A stretch of 49,682 bases of DNA from DASWIG01 sp965371445 (GTDB taxonomy: Bacteria; Acidobacteriota; Thermoanaerobaculia; Multivoradales; J023), in the NCBI GenBank assembly GCA_965371445.1, contig CBDUYN010000060.1, positions 1 to 49,682 on the forward strand, given 5' to 3'. Within the stretch, counting starts at the first letter, position 1. Each line of letters begins with the position of its first letter. Position numbers and translations under genes: made by a program. Under the pieces are notes generated by a model, which ran no database searches, was not told the origin of the DNA, and worked only from the letters and a program-made list of their open reading frames with translations. Below, in pieces: positions 24,802-32,919 of this stretch.

Positions 24802-25688
24802 GCTTGCCGCGCCTCACCGTCGCCATCCCGACGCGCGACCGCTCGCAACGGCTCGCCGAGACGCTCACGGCCCTGGCAGCTCAAGAGGTCGACGGCGCCT
24901 TCGAGGTGGTGGTCGTCGACGACGGCTCAAGCGGCGAGACCGTGGAGCTGCTGAAGACATGGAGCCGCGGTCCGTTCGAGCTGCGTTGGGAACGGCAAGA
25001 GCCCTCCGGGCCGGCGGTGGCGCGCAATCGCGCGGTTCGGCTCGCCCGCGCGGAGCGCTTGCTCTTCCTCGGCGACGACACGCGGCCCGCCCCGGGCGCC
25101 CTCGCCGCCCACCTGGCCGCCGCCGAGGGACGCGGAGTCGCCGTCCAGGGGCACATTGACTGGGATCCCGAGGCTCCGATCACGCCGGTGATGCGCTTCC
25201 TGGCTCCGGAAGGACCGCAGTTTTACTTCAAGGGTCTGCTGGACGGCGAGCCCATCCCCTACACCGCGGTGCTGGGCTCGAATTTCTCGGCGCCCACCGC
25301 CTGGTTGCGCGAAGACCCCTACGACGAGGGCTTTCCCGCCGCCGCCCTGGAGGACACCGAGCTGGCCTACCGCCTCGAGCGCAAGAGCCGGCGGACCATC
25401 TACGCCCGGCGGGCGCTTTGTTGGCACCATCACCACTACGCAGCGCTCGATCCCTTCCTCGCCCGCCAGCGGCGCGCCGGCCGCGCGGCGCGCTACGCCG
25501 TCGCCCGCCAGCCGCCTCTCCTGTGGCGCGTCGTGCTCCAACCCCTCGCCATGAGCGGCTGGATGCTCGGCCGTCACGCCGCGCGCCGCGTCCTCGGACG
25601 GCGGCGCGACGAGGACGTCTGGGACCTTGCAAGCCGCCGAGCTTTTTTTCACGGATTCTTTTCCAGCCGCAGATCCCAGGGACCGTGA
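24798..25688 (+). CDS. GT2 family glycosyltransferase
   Basis: 296 aa; ATGA overlap with the previous gene. N-terminal GT-A motifs: RLTVAIPTRDRSQRLAETL, FEVVVVDDGSSGETVELL, GPAVARNRAVRLARAERLLF and the metal site LFLGDDTRPAPG. A second half, with ALEDTELAYRLERKSRRT, gives the catalytic ED-x-E-L pattern common in GT2 enzymes of this size, and HHHHYAALDPFLARQRRAGR is typical of the C-terminal region. The gene ends about 100 bp before the large fusion gene, the first gap in this run, so transcription may restart there. Confidence 0.86.
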   Translation: MSLPRLTVAIPTRDRSQRLAETLTALAAQEVDGAFEVVVVDDGSSGETVELLKTWSRGPFELRWERQEPSGPAVARNRAVRLARAERLLFLGDDTRPAPGALAAHLAAAEGRGVAVQGHIDWDPEAPITPVMRFLAPEGPQFYFKGLLDGEPIPYTAVLGSNFSAPTAWLREDPYDEGFPAAALEDTELAYRLERKSRRTIYARRALCWHHHHYAALDPFLARQRRAGRAARYAVARQPPLLWRVVLQPLAMSGWMLGRHAARRVLGRRRDEDVWDLASRRAFFHGFFSSRRSQGP

Positions 25689-25789
25689 CGCAGGCCTCAC
25701 CTACCTCCCCGGCCCCCGTGATATGTTTGCTGGCGCCGCGCCAGGCCGCGCCGGTCCCTGAAGAACCACTTCATCGCAGGAGCCAAGCA

Positions 25790-28480
25790 TTGCCTTCACT
25801 GGAACCGACGTCCTCCACGGCGCTCGCCCAATTCGACGCCGAATGGTACCTGAAGGCGTATTCCGAGGCTCGCGACGCGATCGCCGGCGGTGAGGTGGCG
25901 GACGCCGAGCAACACTTCCGCAAGCTCGGTGCGGCCCGCGGCCTGCAGCCTAACGTCCTTTTCTCGGAGAGCTCCTACCGCGAGCGCTACCCCGAGGTCG
26001 CGGCCGAGGTCGAGGCGGGCCGGTTTGCTACCGGTTTCGACCACTTCCTCCTCTGCGGTCAGCACGAGGGGCGCCACCCCCATTCCCTGTGGCTCGACGT
26101 CGACTGGTATCGCGACACCTACCCGGAAGCGGACGCCGAGATCGAGGCCGGGCGCTTCAAGAACGCCTTCGACCACTACCTGCGGGAAGGGGCGGCGCGC
26201 CGCTACTCTCCTCACGCGGCCTTTGACGAGGACTGGTACCTGCAACGCTACGGCGACATCGAAAAGAGCGTGGAGACGGGACGCTATCTCTGCGGCTACC
26301 AGCACTTCATGGAGGACGGCCGGGCCGAGGGCCGCCAGCCGCACCCGCTCTACAGCGAGGAGAATTACCGGCGCCTCCATCCCGAAGTCGACACCGAGGT
26401 GAGCTCCGGACGGCTCGCCAGCGCCTACCTCCACCTGGTGACGAGCGGGCTTGCCGAGGGCCGTCCCTGGGAGCTCAGGGACCCGGACCAAGAGATTCGC
26501 CAGGCCGCAACGCATCTCGCCCGCTGCCGGCTGGAGCAATTTTTCTTTCACGACCGGACCCTGGTCTTTGCGTCCCCCGAGCAGCCGGACGTGTCGATCC
26601 TCTTGGTGCTCTACAACCGTGCCGAGCTGACCTTCCAATGCCTGGAGTCGTTGCGCCTCGTCGAGGGCGTGACGTTCGAGGTCATCGTCGTCGACAACGA
26701 CTCTCGCGACCGGACTCGGGAGCTGCTGCGGCGTCTCGAGGGGATCCGGGTGATTTTGAACGACGAGAACGCCGGCTTCACCCGCGCCTGCAACCAGGCC
26801 GCGGCGAAAGCCCGCGGACGCCACCTCCTCTTCCTCAACAACGACACCGAGCTCTATCCGGCAAGCCTGCGCTCGGCCGTCACGCGCCTGGAGGCAACGT
26901 CCGACGCCGGCGTCGTCGGCGGCCGGGTGATCGCCCTTGACTCTCGCCTGCAAGAGGCCGGCTCGATCGTCTGGAAAGACGGCTCGACGCAAGGCTACGG
27001 CCGCGGCGACGACCCGCTGAGCGGCGCTTACCTCTATCCGCGCGAGGTCGACTATTGCTCGGGCGTATACCTCCTCACCCCGCGCGAGCTCTTCGAACGC
27101 CTCGACGGCTTCGACGAGACCTTCGCCCCCGCCTACTACGAGGAGTCGGACTATTGTTTCCGGCTGCGCCGCGAGGGATTCAAGGTGATCTACGATCCGG
27201 GAAGCGTGTTGCTCCACCACGAGTGTGCCAGCCTGAGCGACCCGAAGGAAGTGAACAAGCACCTGGCGCGCAACCGGCCGCTTTTTCTTGAGCGTCACGG
27301 CGAGGCGCTCGCCGACGCCTGGGAGCCCGACGTCCGCAGCTTCTTTCCGGCCGGCAACCGCCGGCGCTACCGCGGCCGTATCCTGATGCTCGACGACCAC
27401 GTCCCGCTGCAACGTCTGGGCGGCGGCTCGCCGCGTGCGCAGGAGATCCTCCACGCCCTCTGCGGCCTCGATTTCTTCGTCACTTTCTTCGCCACCAATC
27501 CGCTGGAGCTCGACTGGAGGGACGCGCGCCGGGAGCTTTTCGAAGACCACCTCGAGCTGATCAACCACCTGGGGCGGCCCGGCTTCAACACGTTCTGGAA
27601 CATCCGGCGCGACTGCTACGACATTCTCGTCGTCTGCCGTCCCCACAATCTCGAACGGCTCCTGGCCGCCGGGTTCGATCCGGCGGCCGAGCGAGCTCGC
27701 CTGATCTACGACGCCGAAGCCGTCGTGGGGCAGCGTCGTGCCCTCCGGCAGGAGGTCCTCGGCCCGGAAGCGGTCGAGCCCGGCCTCGACCTCGCAAAAG
27801 AGATCGAGCTGGCGCGAAGGGCCGAAGAAATCTGGGTCGTCTCCGAAGGCGAGGGAAAGCTCCTTGCCGGTCCGGACCAGCGCTTCACGGTCGTCGCCCA
27901 CGGGACCGAGGGCGAGCCGGGCGAGCGGCCGTTCGCCGAACGCCGCGGAGTGCTCTTCGTCGGCCGCCTCGACGAGGAGTGGAACCCCAACGTCGACGCC
28001 CTCCGCTGGTACCTCACGGAGATCCATCCACGGACGCTGGAGCGTTTCGGAGAAGAGGCGGTGCTCACTGTGGTGGGCGAGCCGGGCGAGATCGAGCTGC
28101 CGGAGGCCGAGAACGTCCGCTTTCTCGGCCGGGTGCCGGAGCTTGCGCCCCTCTACGACGCCCATCGCGTCTTCGTCGCCCCCACGCGTTTCGCCGCCGG
28201 CATCCCCCACAAGGTCACCAGCGCGGCGCTCCACGGCCTGCCGGTCGTCGCCTCCTCGCTCCTCGCCCGCCAGCTCGACTGGCATGACGGCGTCGAGATC
28301 GCCGCCGGCGGCGACAACGACGCGGAGCGCTTCGCCGCGCAGGTCACCCAGGTTTACACCCAGGAGGATGTCTGGCATACTCTGCGCTCCAACGCTCTTG
28401 GGAGAGCCCGCCGTGAGCACAGCCGGGAGGCCCTGCGAGCCGCCTTGAGCAAGGCCTTGAGCGTTGAGGATCTCTCTTGA
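25790..28480 (+). CDS. large fusion glycosyltransferase: five short repeats, GT2, then GT4-like domain
   Basis: 896 aa from a TTG at 25790, chosen because AGGAG stands 8 bp upstream; the open frame further upstream does not look coding. Residues 16-219 hold five repeats of about 41 aa with the pattern (D/E)xxYxxxYPEVxxxVExGRFxxxxxHFxxxGxxEGRxPH. The GT2 domain starts near 266 (VSILLVLYNRAELTFQCLES) with NNDTEL as metal site and YYEESDYCFRLRREGF as catalytic region. A GT4-like second half starts near 529 (RGRILMLDDHVPLQRLGGGS) and includes VLFVGRLDEEWNPNVDALRW and VFVAPTRFAAGIPHKVTSAA. Two sugars could be added by one chain. The repeats are probably interaction modules. A decayed copy of the 3' end lies near 38.3 kb. 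Confidence 0.85.
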   Translation: MPSLEPTSSTALAQFDAEWYLKAYSEARDAIAGGEVADAEQHFRKLGAARGLQPNVLFSESSYRERYPEVAAEVEAGRFATGFDHFLLCGQHEGRHPHSLWLDVDWYRDTYPEADAEIEAGRFKNAFDHYLREGAARRYSPHAAFDEDWYLQRYGDIEKSVETGRYLCGYQHFMEDGRAEGRQPHPLYSEENYRRLHPEVDTEVSSGRLASAYLHLVTSGLAEGRPWELRDPDQEIRQAATHLARCRLEQFFFHDRTLVFASPEQPDVSILLVLYNRAELTFQCLESLRLVEGVTFEVIVVDNDSRDRTRELLRRLEGIRVILNDENAGFTRACNQAAAKARGRHLLFLNNDTELYPASLRSAVTRLEATSDAGVVGGRVIALDSRLQEAGSIVWKDGSTQGYGRGDDPLSGAYLYPREVDYCSGVYLLTPRELFERLDGFDETFAPAYYEESDYCFRLRREGFKVIYDPGSVLLHHECASLSDPKEVNKHLARNRPLFLERHGEALADAWEPDVRSFFPAGNRRRYRGRILMLDDHVPLQRLGGGSPRAQEILHALCGLDFFVTFFATNPLELDWRDARRELFEDHLELINHLGRPGFNTFWNIRRDCYDILVVCRPHNLERLLAAGFDPAAERARLIYDAEAVVGQRRALRQEVLGPEAVEPGLDLAKEIELARRAEEIWVVSEGEGKLLAGPDQRFTVVAHGTEGEPGERPFAERRGVLFVGRLDEEWNPNVDALRWYLTEIHPRTLERFGEEAVLTVVGEPGEIELPEAENVRFLGRVPELAPLYDAHRVFVAPTRFAAGIPHKVTSAALHGLPVVASSLLARQLDWHDGVEIAAGGDNDAERFAAQVTQVYTQEDVWHTLRSNALGRARREHSREALRAALSKALSVEDLS

Positions 28481-28511
28481 TCCTTCCGTCCTCTTTCAAG
28501 CGGTGCCCTCC

Positions 28512-28820
28512 ATGCCTCAAACGAAGTCATCGACCCGCGAGGAGGCTCTGCGCCAAGCCCGCGAGCTCGGCCGCAAGGAAGCCGAGCTTTTCGACCTGCG
28601 GCTGCGCGAGCAGGAGGCACGCCAGCGCGAGCGCCGTCTGACGGAGATGGCCTGGGTGCCGGGCTCGCCGCCGGGCCCAACCGGCGAGGCGGACTCTTAC
28701 GAAGTCGCGCAGCTGCGGGCCCGAGTCGACGAGCTTTCCTACTACCTGAAGGCGGTGGAAGACTCCGGCGCCTGGCGCGCTATTCAATGGGTGCGCGGAC
28801 TCTTCGGGCGCGCCTGGTGA
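28512..28820 (+). CDS. small coiled-coil protein between glycosyltransferases
   Basis: 102 aa from the ATG at 28512; a TTG at 28464 is also in frame and neither has a strong ribosome binding site. The N-terminal half is a highly charged helix (REEALRQARELGRKEAELFD); the C-terminal half is a second helix ending YYLKAVEDSGAWRAIQWVRG LFGRAW. This SxxWR ending is like the tail fused to the GT4 at 20520-21992, so the gene may be a free-standing form of a tail that usually belongs to polysaccharide enzymes. No catalytic motif is present. It probably serves in complex formation or chain-length control. A decayed relative lies at 38473-38580. Confidence 0.6.
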   Translation: MPQTKSSTREEALRQARELGRKEAELFDLRLREQEARQRERRLTEMAWVPGSPPGPTGEADSYEVAQLRARVDELSYYLKAVEDSGAWRAIQWVRGLFGRAW

Positions 28821-28828
28821 CGAGCCCC

Positions 28829-29119
28829 ATGAGCCCGGAAGACCACGTCGCCTACCTGGAGGCGCGCGTCGAGGCCCTGGAGGAGGCGCTCGCCCAGCGC
28901 TCCCGCGAGCTGAGGCTGCTCCAGAAACATCTCCCGCAGGAAGGCCTGCTGCTGCTTTCCCGCATCCAAAACGGACTACCCCCGTTGTCCCGCCAGGCCT
29001 ATGAGCTCGAGCTCTGGCACGAGACCACCGAGCTCGTGCCGGCGGACGTCGAGGACACGCTGCGCGACCTCTGGCAATCCCTGAGAGTCCTGGAGGACGT
29101 GCCGGATGAGCCCGCCTGA
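28829..29119 (+). CDS. small coiled-coil protein of unknown function
   Basis: 96 aa from the ATG at 28829, with GGTGA 8 bp upstream; a GTG at 28817, overlapping the previous stop, would add four residues. It starts with a coiled coil (VAYLEARVEALEEALAQRSR then ELRLLQKHL) followed by a part with LSRQAYELELWHETTELVPA and an acidic end. There is no signal peptide or membrane segment. Its 3' end overlaps the start of the next glycosyltransferase by 14 bp, so the two are probably made together. I do not recognise a family; an adaptor for the neighbouring enzymes is the simplest reading. Confidence 0.6.
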   Translation: MSPEDHVAYLEARVEALEEALAQRSRELRLLQKHLPQEGLLLLSRIQNGLPPLSRQAYELELWHETTELVPADVEDTLRDLWQSLRVLEDVPDEPA

Positions 29120-30986
29120 GACGGCGCGCAAAGCCACTGTGGTCATCCTGGTGTGGAACCGCTGGGAGCTGACCCAACGTTGCCTTGAGACCCTGCGCGA
29201 GAGCGACCTCACCGGCGCCGAGGTGATCGTGGTCGACAACGGCTCGCGCGACGAGACGCCGGAACGGCTCCGCGGCTACGACTGGATCCGGGTCCTCACC
29301 CTGCCCGAAAACCTCGGCTTCGTGCGCGGCAACAACGCCGGCATCGAAGCGGCGGACCCGCTTTCCGACGTCGTGCTGCTCAACAACGACGTCGAGCTCG
29401 TCCAAAAAGACTGGCTCCAGCGCCTGCGCGCCTGCGCCCATTCCGATCCCGCCGTCGGTGTGGTCGGCTGCCGGCTGGTGGGCAGCGACGGCCGGCTGCT
29501 CCACGCCGGCACCTACATGCCGGCCGAGACCATGTGGGGTCAGCAGATCGGCGGCAAGGAAAAAGACATCGGCCAATACACCCGCGACCACGACGTGGAG
29601 GGCATCGTCTTCGCCTGCGCCTATTTGAAACGCGAGACCATTCAAGCGATCGGCGGCCTGGCGCTTGACTACGAGTCCTATTTCGAGGACACGGACTACT
29701 GCCTGCGTGCCCGGCAGGCGGGTTTTTCGACGCGGCTCTGCGGCGGCGTCACCCTGGTCCACGACGAGCACGGCTCGACGAAGGGCGACTTGGAGGCCCG
29801 GATGCGGATCTTCGAAGGGAGCCGGGCGGTCTTCCGCAAGAAGTGGGAAAGAGAGCTCGCCAGCCGCTACCACCGCGACGTCTTCTGGCAGTCGATCATG
29901 AACTTTCCGACCGGCTACGCCATGAGCTGCCGGGAGATCCTCCTCGCCCTGGAGCGCCGCGGCGTGCGCCCGACCTATCGCTACGTCTACGGGCCGAAGA
30001 CGGTCTTTCCCGTCGTCGAGCCCGAGGGGTTCGACGAGTATCGGCTCAACGTCATGGGCTCCCGGGAGGCGCCCCGGCGGCCGCCGCTGGCGGTCGTCTA
30101 CGGCCAGGGCGACGTCTTCCACCGCAATCGGGGCCGCTACAAGATCGGCTTCACGATGCTCGAGGTCGACGGCTTTCCCGAGGACTGGGTGCGCCAGGCC
30201 AACCGTATGGACGAGGTCTGGGTGCCGAGTGCCTTTAACCGCGAGGGATTTCGCCGGTGCGGCGTGAAGTGCCCGATTCACATCGTACCCCTGGGCTTCG
30301 ATTCCCACTACTTCCACCCCGGGATCGCGGGATATCCCAATCCGGACGGCGAATTCGTCTTCCTCTCGGTCTTCGAGTGGGGGGAGCGCAAGTGTCCGGA
30401 GATCCTGCTGCGCGCTTTCAACAGCGAGTTCTCGGCCGACGAGCCGGTGCGGCTTTTGTGCAAGGTCATCAACCGCGACCCGAGCGTCTCGCTGAAGGCC
30501 GCGATCCGCCGCCTCGGCCTACGTGACAGCGGCGGCAAGATCTCCTTCCTCTTCAACCAGGAATTCCCGCGCTACCAGCTGGGGACGCTTTACCGCAGCG
30601 CCGAATGCTTCGTCTCGCCGAGCCGCGGCGAGGGCTGGAACATGCCGCTCATGGAAGCGATGGCCTGTGGCCTGCCGGCGATCGCCACCGACTGGGGCGC
30701 CCATCAAGAATTTTTGAACGAGAGGATCGCTTATCCGCTACGTCTCCAGGGGACGATTCCGGCGGTCGCCAAGTGTCCTTATTACAAGGGATACTCCTGG
30801 GCCGACCCCGATCCGGAGCATCTGCGCGAGCTCCTGCGGAAGGTCTACGAGGACCGTGACGAAGCGCGGCGCCGCGGCGCCGCAGCCGCCGAGGAAATGG
30901 CCGAACGGTGGACCTGGGACAACACCGCCCGTATCCTCGACGAACGCCTCGCAGCCGTCACAGGCCACCGACAAGACGCTTGGTGA
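29106..30986 (+). CDS. fusion glycosyltransferase: GT2 followed by GT4
   Basis: 626 aa; ATG with GGAGG 9 bp upstream inside the previous gene. The GT2 half begins KATVVILVWNRWELTQRCLE, with VIVVDNGSRDETPERL, LLNNDVELV as metal site and YFEDTDYCLRARQAGF as catalytic region. The GT4 half (about 330-620) has IGFTMLEVDGFPEDWVRQAN, FVFLSVFEWGERKCPEILL and PSRGEGWNMPLMEAMACGLP, an intact E-x7-E site. It resembles the fusion gene at 25790 in order but has no N-terminal repeats. Two sequential transfers by one chain are likely. The next gene follows by 7 bp. Confidence 0.87.
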   Translation: MSPPETARKATVVILVWNRWELTQRCLETLRESDLTGAEVIVVDNGSRDETPERLRGYDWIRVLTLPENLGFVRGNNAGIEAADPLSDVVLLNNDVELVQKDWLQRLRACAHSDPAVGVVGCRLVGSDGRLLHAGTYMPAETMWGQQIGGKEKDIGQYTRDHDVEGIVFACAYLKRETIQAIGGLALDYESYFEDTDYCLRARQAGFSTRLCGGVTLVHDEHGSTKGDLEARMRIFEGSRAVFRKKWERELASRYHRDVFWQSIMNFPTGYAMSCREILLALERRGVRPTYRYVYGPKTVFPVVEPEGFDEYRLNVMGSREAPRRPPLAVVYGQGDVFHRNRGRYKIGFTMLEVDGFPEDWVRQANRMDEVWVPSAFNREGFRRCGVKCPIHIVPLGFDSHYFHPGIAGYPNPDGEFVFLSVFEWGERKCPEILLRAFNSEFSADEPVRLLCKVINRDPSVSLKAAIRRLGLRDSGGKISFLFNQEFPRYQLGTLYRSAECFVSPSRGEGWNMPLMEAMACGLPAIATDWGAHQEFLNERIAYPLRLQGTIPAVAKCPYYKGYSWADPDPEHLRELLRKVYEDRDEARRRGAAAAEEMAERWTWDNTARILDERLAAVTGHRQDAW

Positions 30987-30993
30987 GGAGCTT

Positions 30994-32823
30994 ATGAGCC
31001 CGGAAGACGACACAGCTCACGCAGCTGCCACGAGGAAGACCCTGAACCCGAGACGCAAGGCTGCGGCACGGATCTTCTCGGCGGCCCTCCCTCCGGCCCT
31101 CCTTGCGACCCTGGTCGCCCTTTATGGTGTAGACGTTCCAGTGCTCGACCAATGGTCCTTGATCTACGACATCGACAGATTCTATAATCACAATTGGACT
31201 TTTTCGGACCTCATGCGATCTCACAACGGTCATCGCATATTCTTCTCACGGATCGTCTTCGTTTCCCTGGCGCATCTGACCGGGTGGAACACCAGAATAG
31301 AAATGGCGCTGAGCGTTGGTATTTCGATTCTCACTTTCATGATCTTGTGGCGTTCGATCGCATCTCTCTTGCAAAGCTGCGACAGGAGTTTTCCTTGGCA
31401 CCTTCTCGTGCTGGTCTCGGTGGCTCACTTCTCTCTGAATCAGTGGGAGAACTGGCTCTGGGGATTTCAAATGACGATTTTCTTGAACATGTTCGGAACC
31501 GTGGGAGGGCTCTACCTTCTCTCCCGGATACCCCTCGACTGGAGAAAATTTTCCGGGGCGGCCGCTCTGGGCGCCGTGGCGACGTTCTCCTTTGGGGCCG
31601 GCCTCTCTTTCTGGCTCGTCGGGGCATGCGTCCTTGGAGTCGTCTGCCTTGACCGGGCCCGGCGGCGTGATCTTCGCTTTCTTTGGGCTTGGATTCTGCT
31701 GGCAGGCAGCGTTGTATTTTTCTACCTCTGGGACTTGGCACGCGGCCAGCTTACTTCGACCTTTTACGCCACCGAGCATCCGCTTGAATTTCTTTACTTC
31801 GTACTCACGGCCGTCGGCTCTCCAGTGGTCAGCTACGGCGGATCCCCTTGGCCGCCGCGCGACTATGGCGTCGCCTTCGGGACGGGCCTTCTCGGCGTCT
31901 CTCTCTTCGTTTTCATCCTGGATTTCTTGCTTCGCAAGCGCCGCATGGACCATCGACCCATGATGCATCTGCTTGCGATCGCTCTTTATTCGCTGTCCGG
32001 GGCCGGGATGATGGGGCTCACCCGCACCTCGCAAGGTGCAGCGTCGGCAATGTCGTCGCGTTACATGACCGTGACGACGCCGTTCTGGGTCTGTTTGATT
32101 GTGCTTTTGCAACTGGCCGTCTGGCAGTTGCAACGGGACCGGCATGAGCGGCGGGCAGATCGGCTGACGACGGCTTCCCGAATGGCCTTGGCGGCGCTCG
32201 CCGGGACTATCGTCCTCAGCTCTCTTCACGCGATTCCGATCTTTGCGAACAGGCACAGAATTCTGACACCGGCTCGCGCCGAGCTGGCAAGCTTCGAGAT
32301 CGACGGCCTCCTGCGACGGTTACATCCCAACGTCAACCAGGTGCGCAGCGGGATCGGAACTCTGCGGCGGTACCGACTGTCGGTTTTCAGAGATGCGAGC
32401 GAGCAGCCAACTCCTCCCGCCAGGCCGAAGCCCTTGGGTACCTTCGGGCAACTGATCAGCCTGCGATCGAAGCTCAAGAAAATGAGCGTCGGCGAACGGG
32501 TGAGTGTCCGCGTCCGGGTGAGCAACCCGACGGCGGAGACCTGGCCCGCCGAGGGGGACGGCTTCGGCGCCTATTCCGTCCGCCTCGCCTACCACTGGTT
32601 CGACGCCAACGGGCAGCTCGTCGTTGGCGACGGCCAACGAACCGTTCTGCCCCACGACCTCTTACCAGGAGATTCTGTCATCCTCAAGGCTGAGATCCTG
32701 GCTCCTGGAAAGCCCGGAGACCACCTCCTCAGGTTGACCATGGTCCAAGAGGCCGTCTCGTGGTTTGACGACGCCGGCGCGGTGCCCGCCGACAGTTGGG
32801 TACGGATCACGGCCAGATATTGA
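30994..32823 (+). CDS. polytopic membrane protein with C-terminal Ig-like domain
   Basis: 609 aa from the ATG at 30994, behind GAGGAG. After a basic N-terminus come about eleven membrane segments (residues 25-475). The first loop, VPVLDQWSLIYDIDRFYNHN followed by MRSHNGHRIFFSRIV, is like that of GT-C-type proteins (DQW near the first TM), so a polyprenyl-sugar glycosyltransferase is possible. Residues about 500-609 form a beta-rich domain (RVRVSNPTAETWPAEGDGFG, VRLAYHWFDANGQLVVGDG, TMVQEAVSWFDDAG), a module I associate with glycan-cluster proteins of related bacteria. The domain should face outside and may bind the polymer. It is more AT-rich than the GT genes before it. Confidence 0.65.
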   Translation: MSPEDDTAHAAATRKTLNPRRKAAARIFSAALPPALLATLVALYGVDVPVLDQWSLIYDIDRFYNHNWTFSDLMRSHNGHRIFFSRIVFVSLAHLTGWNTRIEMALSVGISILTFMILWRSIASLLQSCDRSFPWHLLVLVSVAHFSLNQWENWLWGFQMTIFLNMFGTVGGLYLLSRIPLDWRKFSGAAALGAVATFSFGAGLSFWLVGACVLGVVCLDRARRRDLRFLWAWILLAGSVVFFYLWDLARGQLTSTFYATEHPLEFLYFVLTAVGSPVVSYGGSPWPPRDYGVAFGTGLLGVSLFVFILDFLLRKRRMDHRPMMHLLAIALYSLSGAGMMGLTRTSQGAASAMSSRYMTVTTPFWVCLIVLLQLAVWQLQRDRHERRADRLTTASRMALAALAGTIVLSSLHAIPIFANRHRILTPARAELASFEIDGLLRRLHPNVNQVRSGIGTLRRYRLSVFRDASEQPTPPARPKPLGTFGQLISLRSKLKKMSVGERVSVRVRVSNPTAETWPAEGDGFGAYSVRLAYHWFDANGQLVVGDGQRTVLPHDLLPGDSVILKAEILAPGKPGDHLLRLTMVQEAVSWFDDAGAVPADSWVRITARY

Positions 32824-32848
32824 CAATGCTCTCGGGATCTGCTATCTT
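32820..32848 (+). promoter_or_regulatory. sigma-70-type promoter for the FG-GAP gene
   Basis: TTGACA at 32820-32825 and TATCTT at 32843-32848 are separated by exactly 17 bp. The -35 box overlaps the stop codon of the upstream gene, and transcription would begin near 32855, leaving a leader of about 65 nt before the AAGGAGA-ATG of the next gene. It is the best promoter match I found in the window and suggests that the FG-GAP protein is expressed separately from the GT run. Confidence 0.55.
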
Positions 32849-32919
32849 CCGGATCGGCATCCGTCGAACCGGTCGGATACCACGGAGAGGTTATTATGCG
32901 GCTGTAACAAGGAGACCCG

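Noticed and set aside
25796..28420. 874-codon open frame on the minus strand
   Set aside because: It is exactly antisense to the repeat-GT2-GT4 gene, whose plus-strand translation has clear domains. The antisense text is low-complexity and Val/Glu/Arg-rich, as expected from GC-rich codon mirroring.
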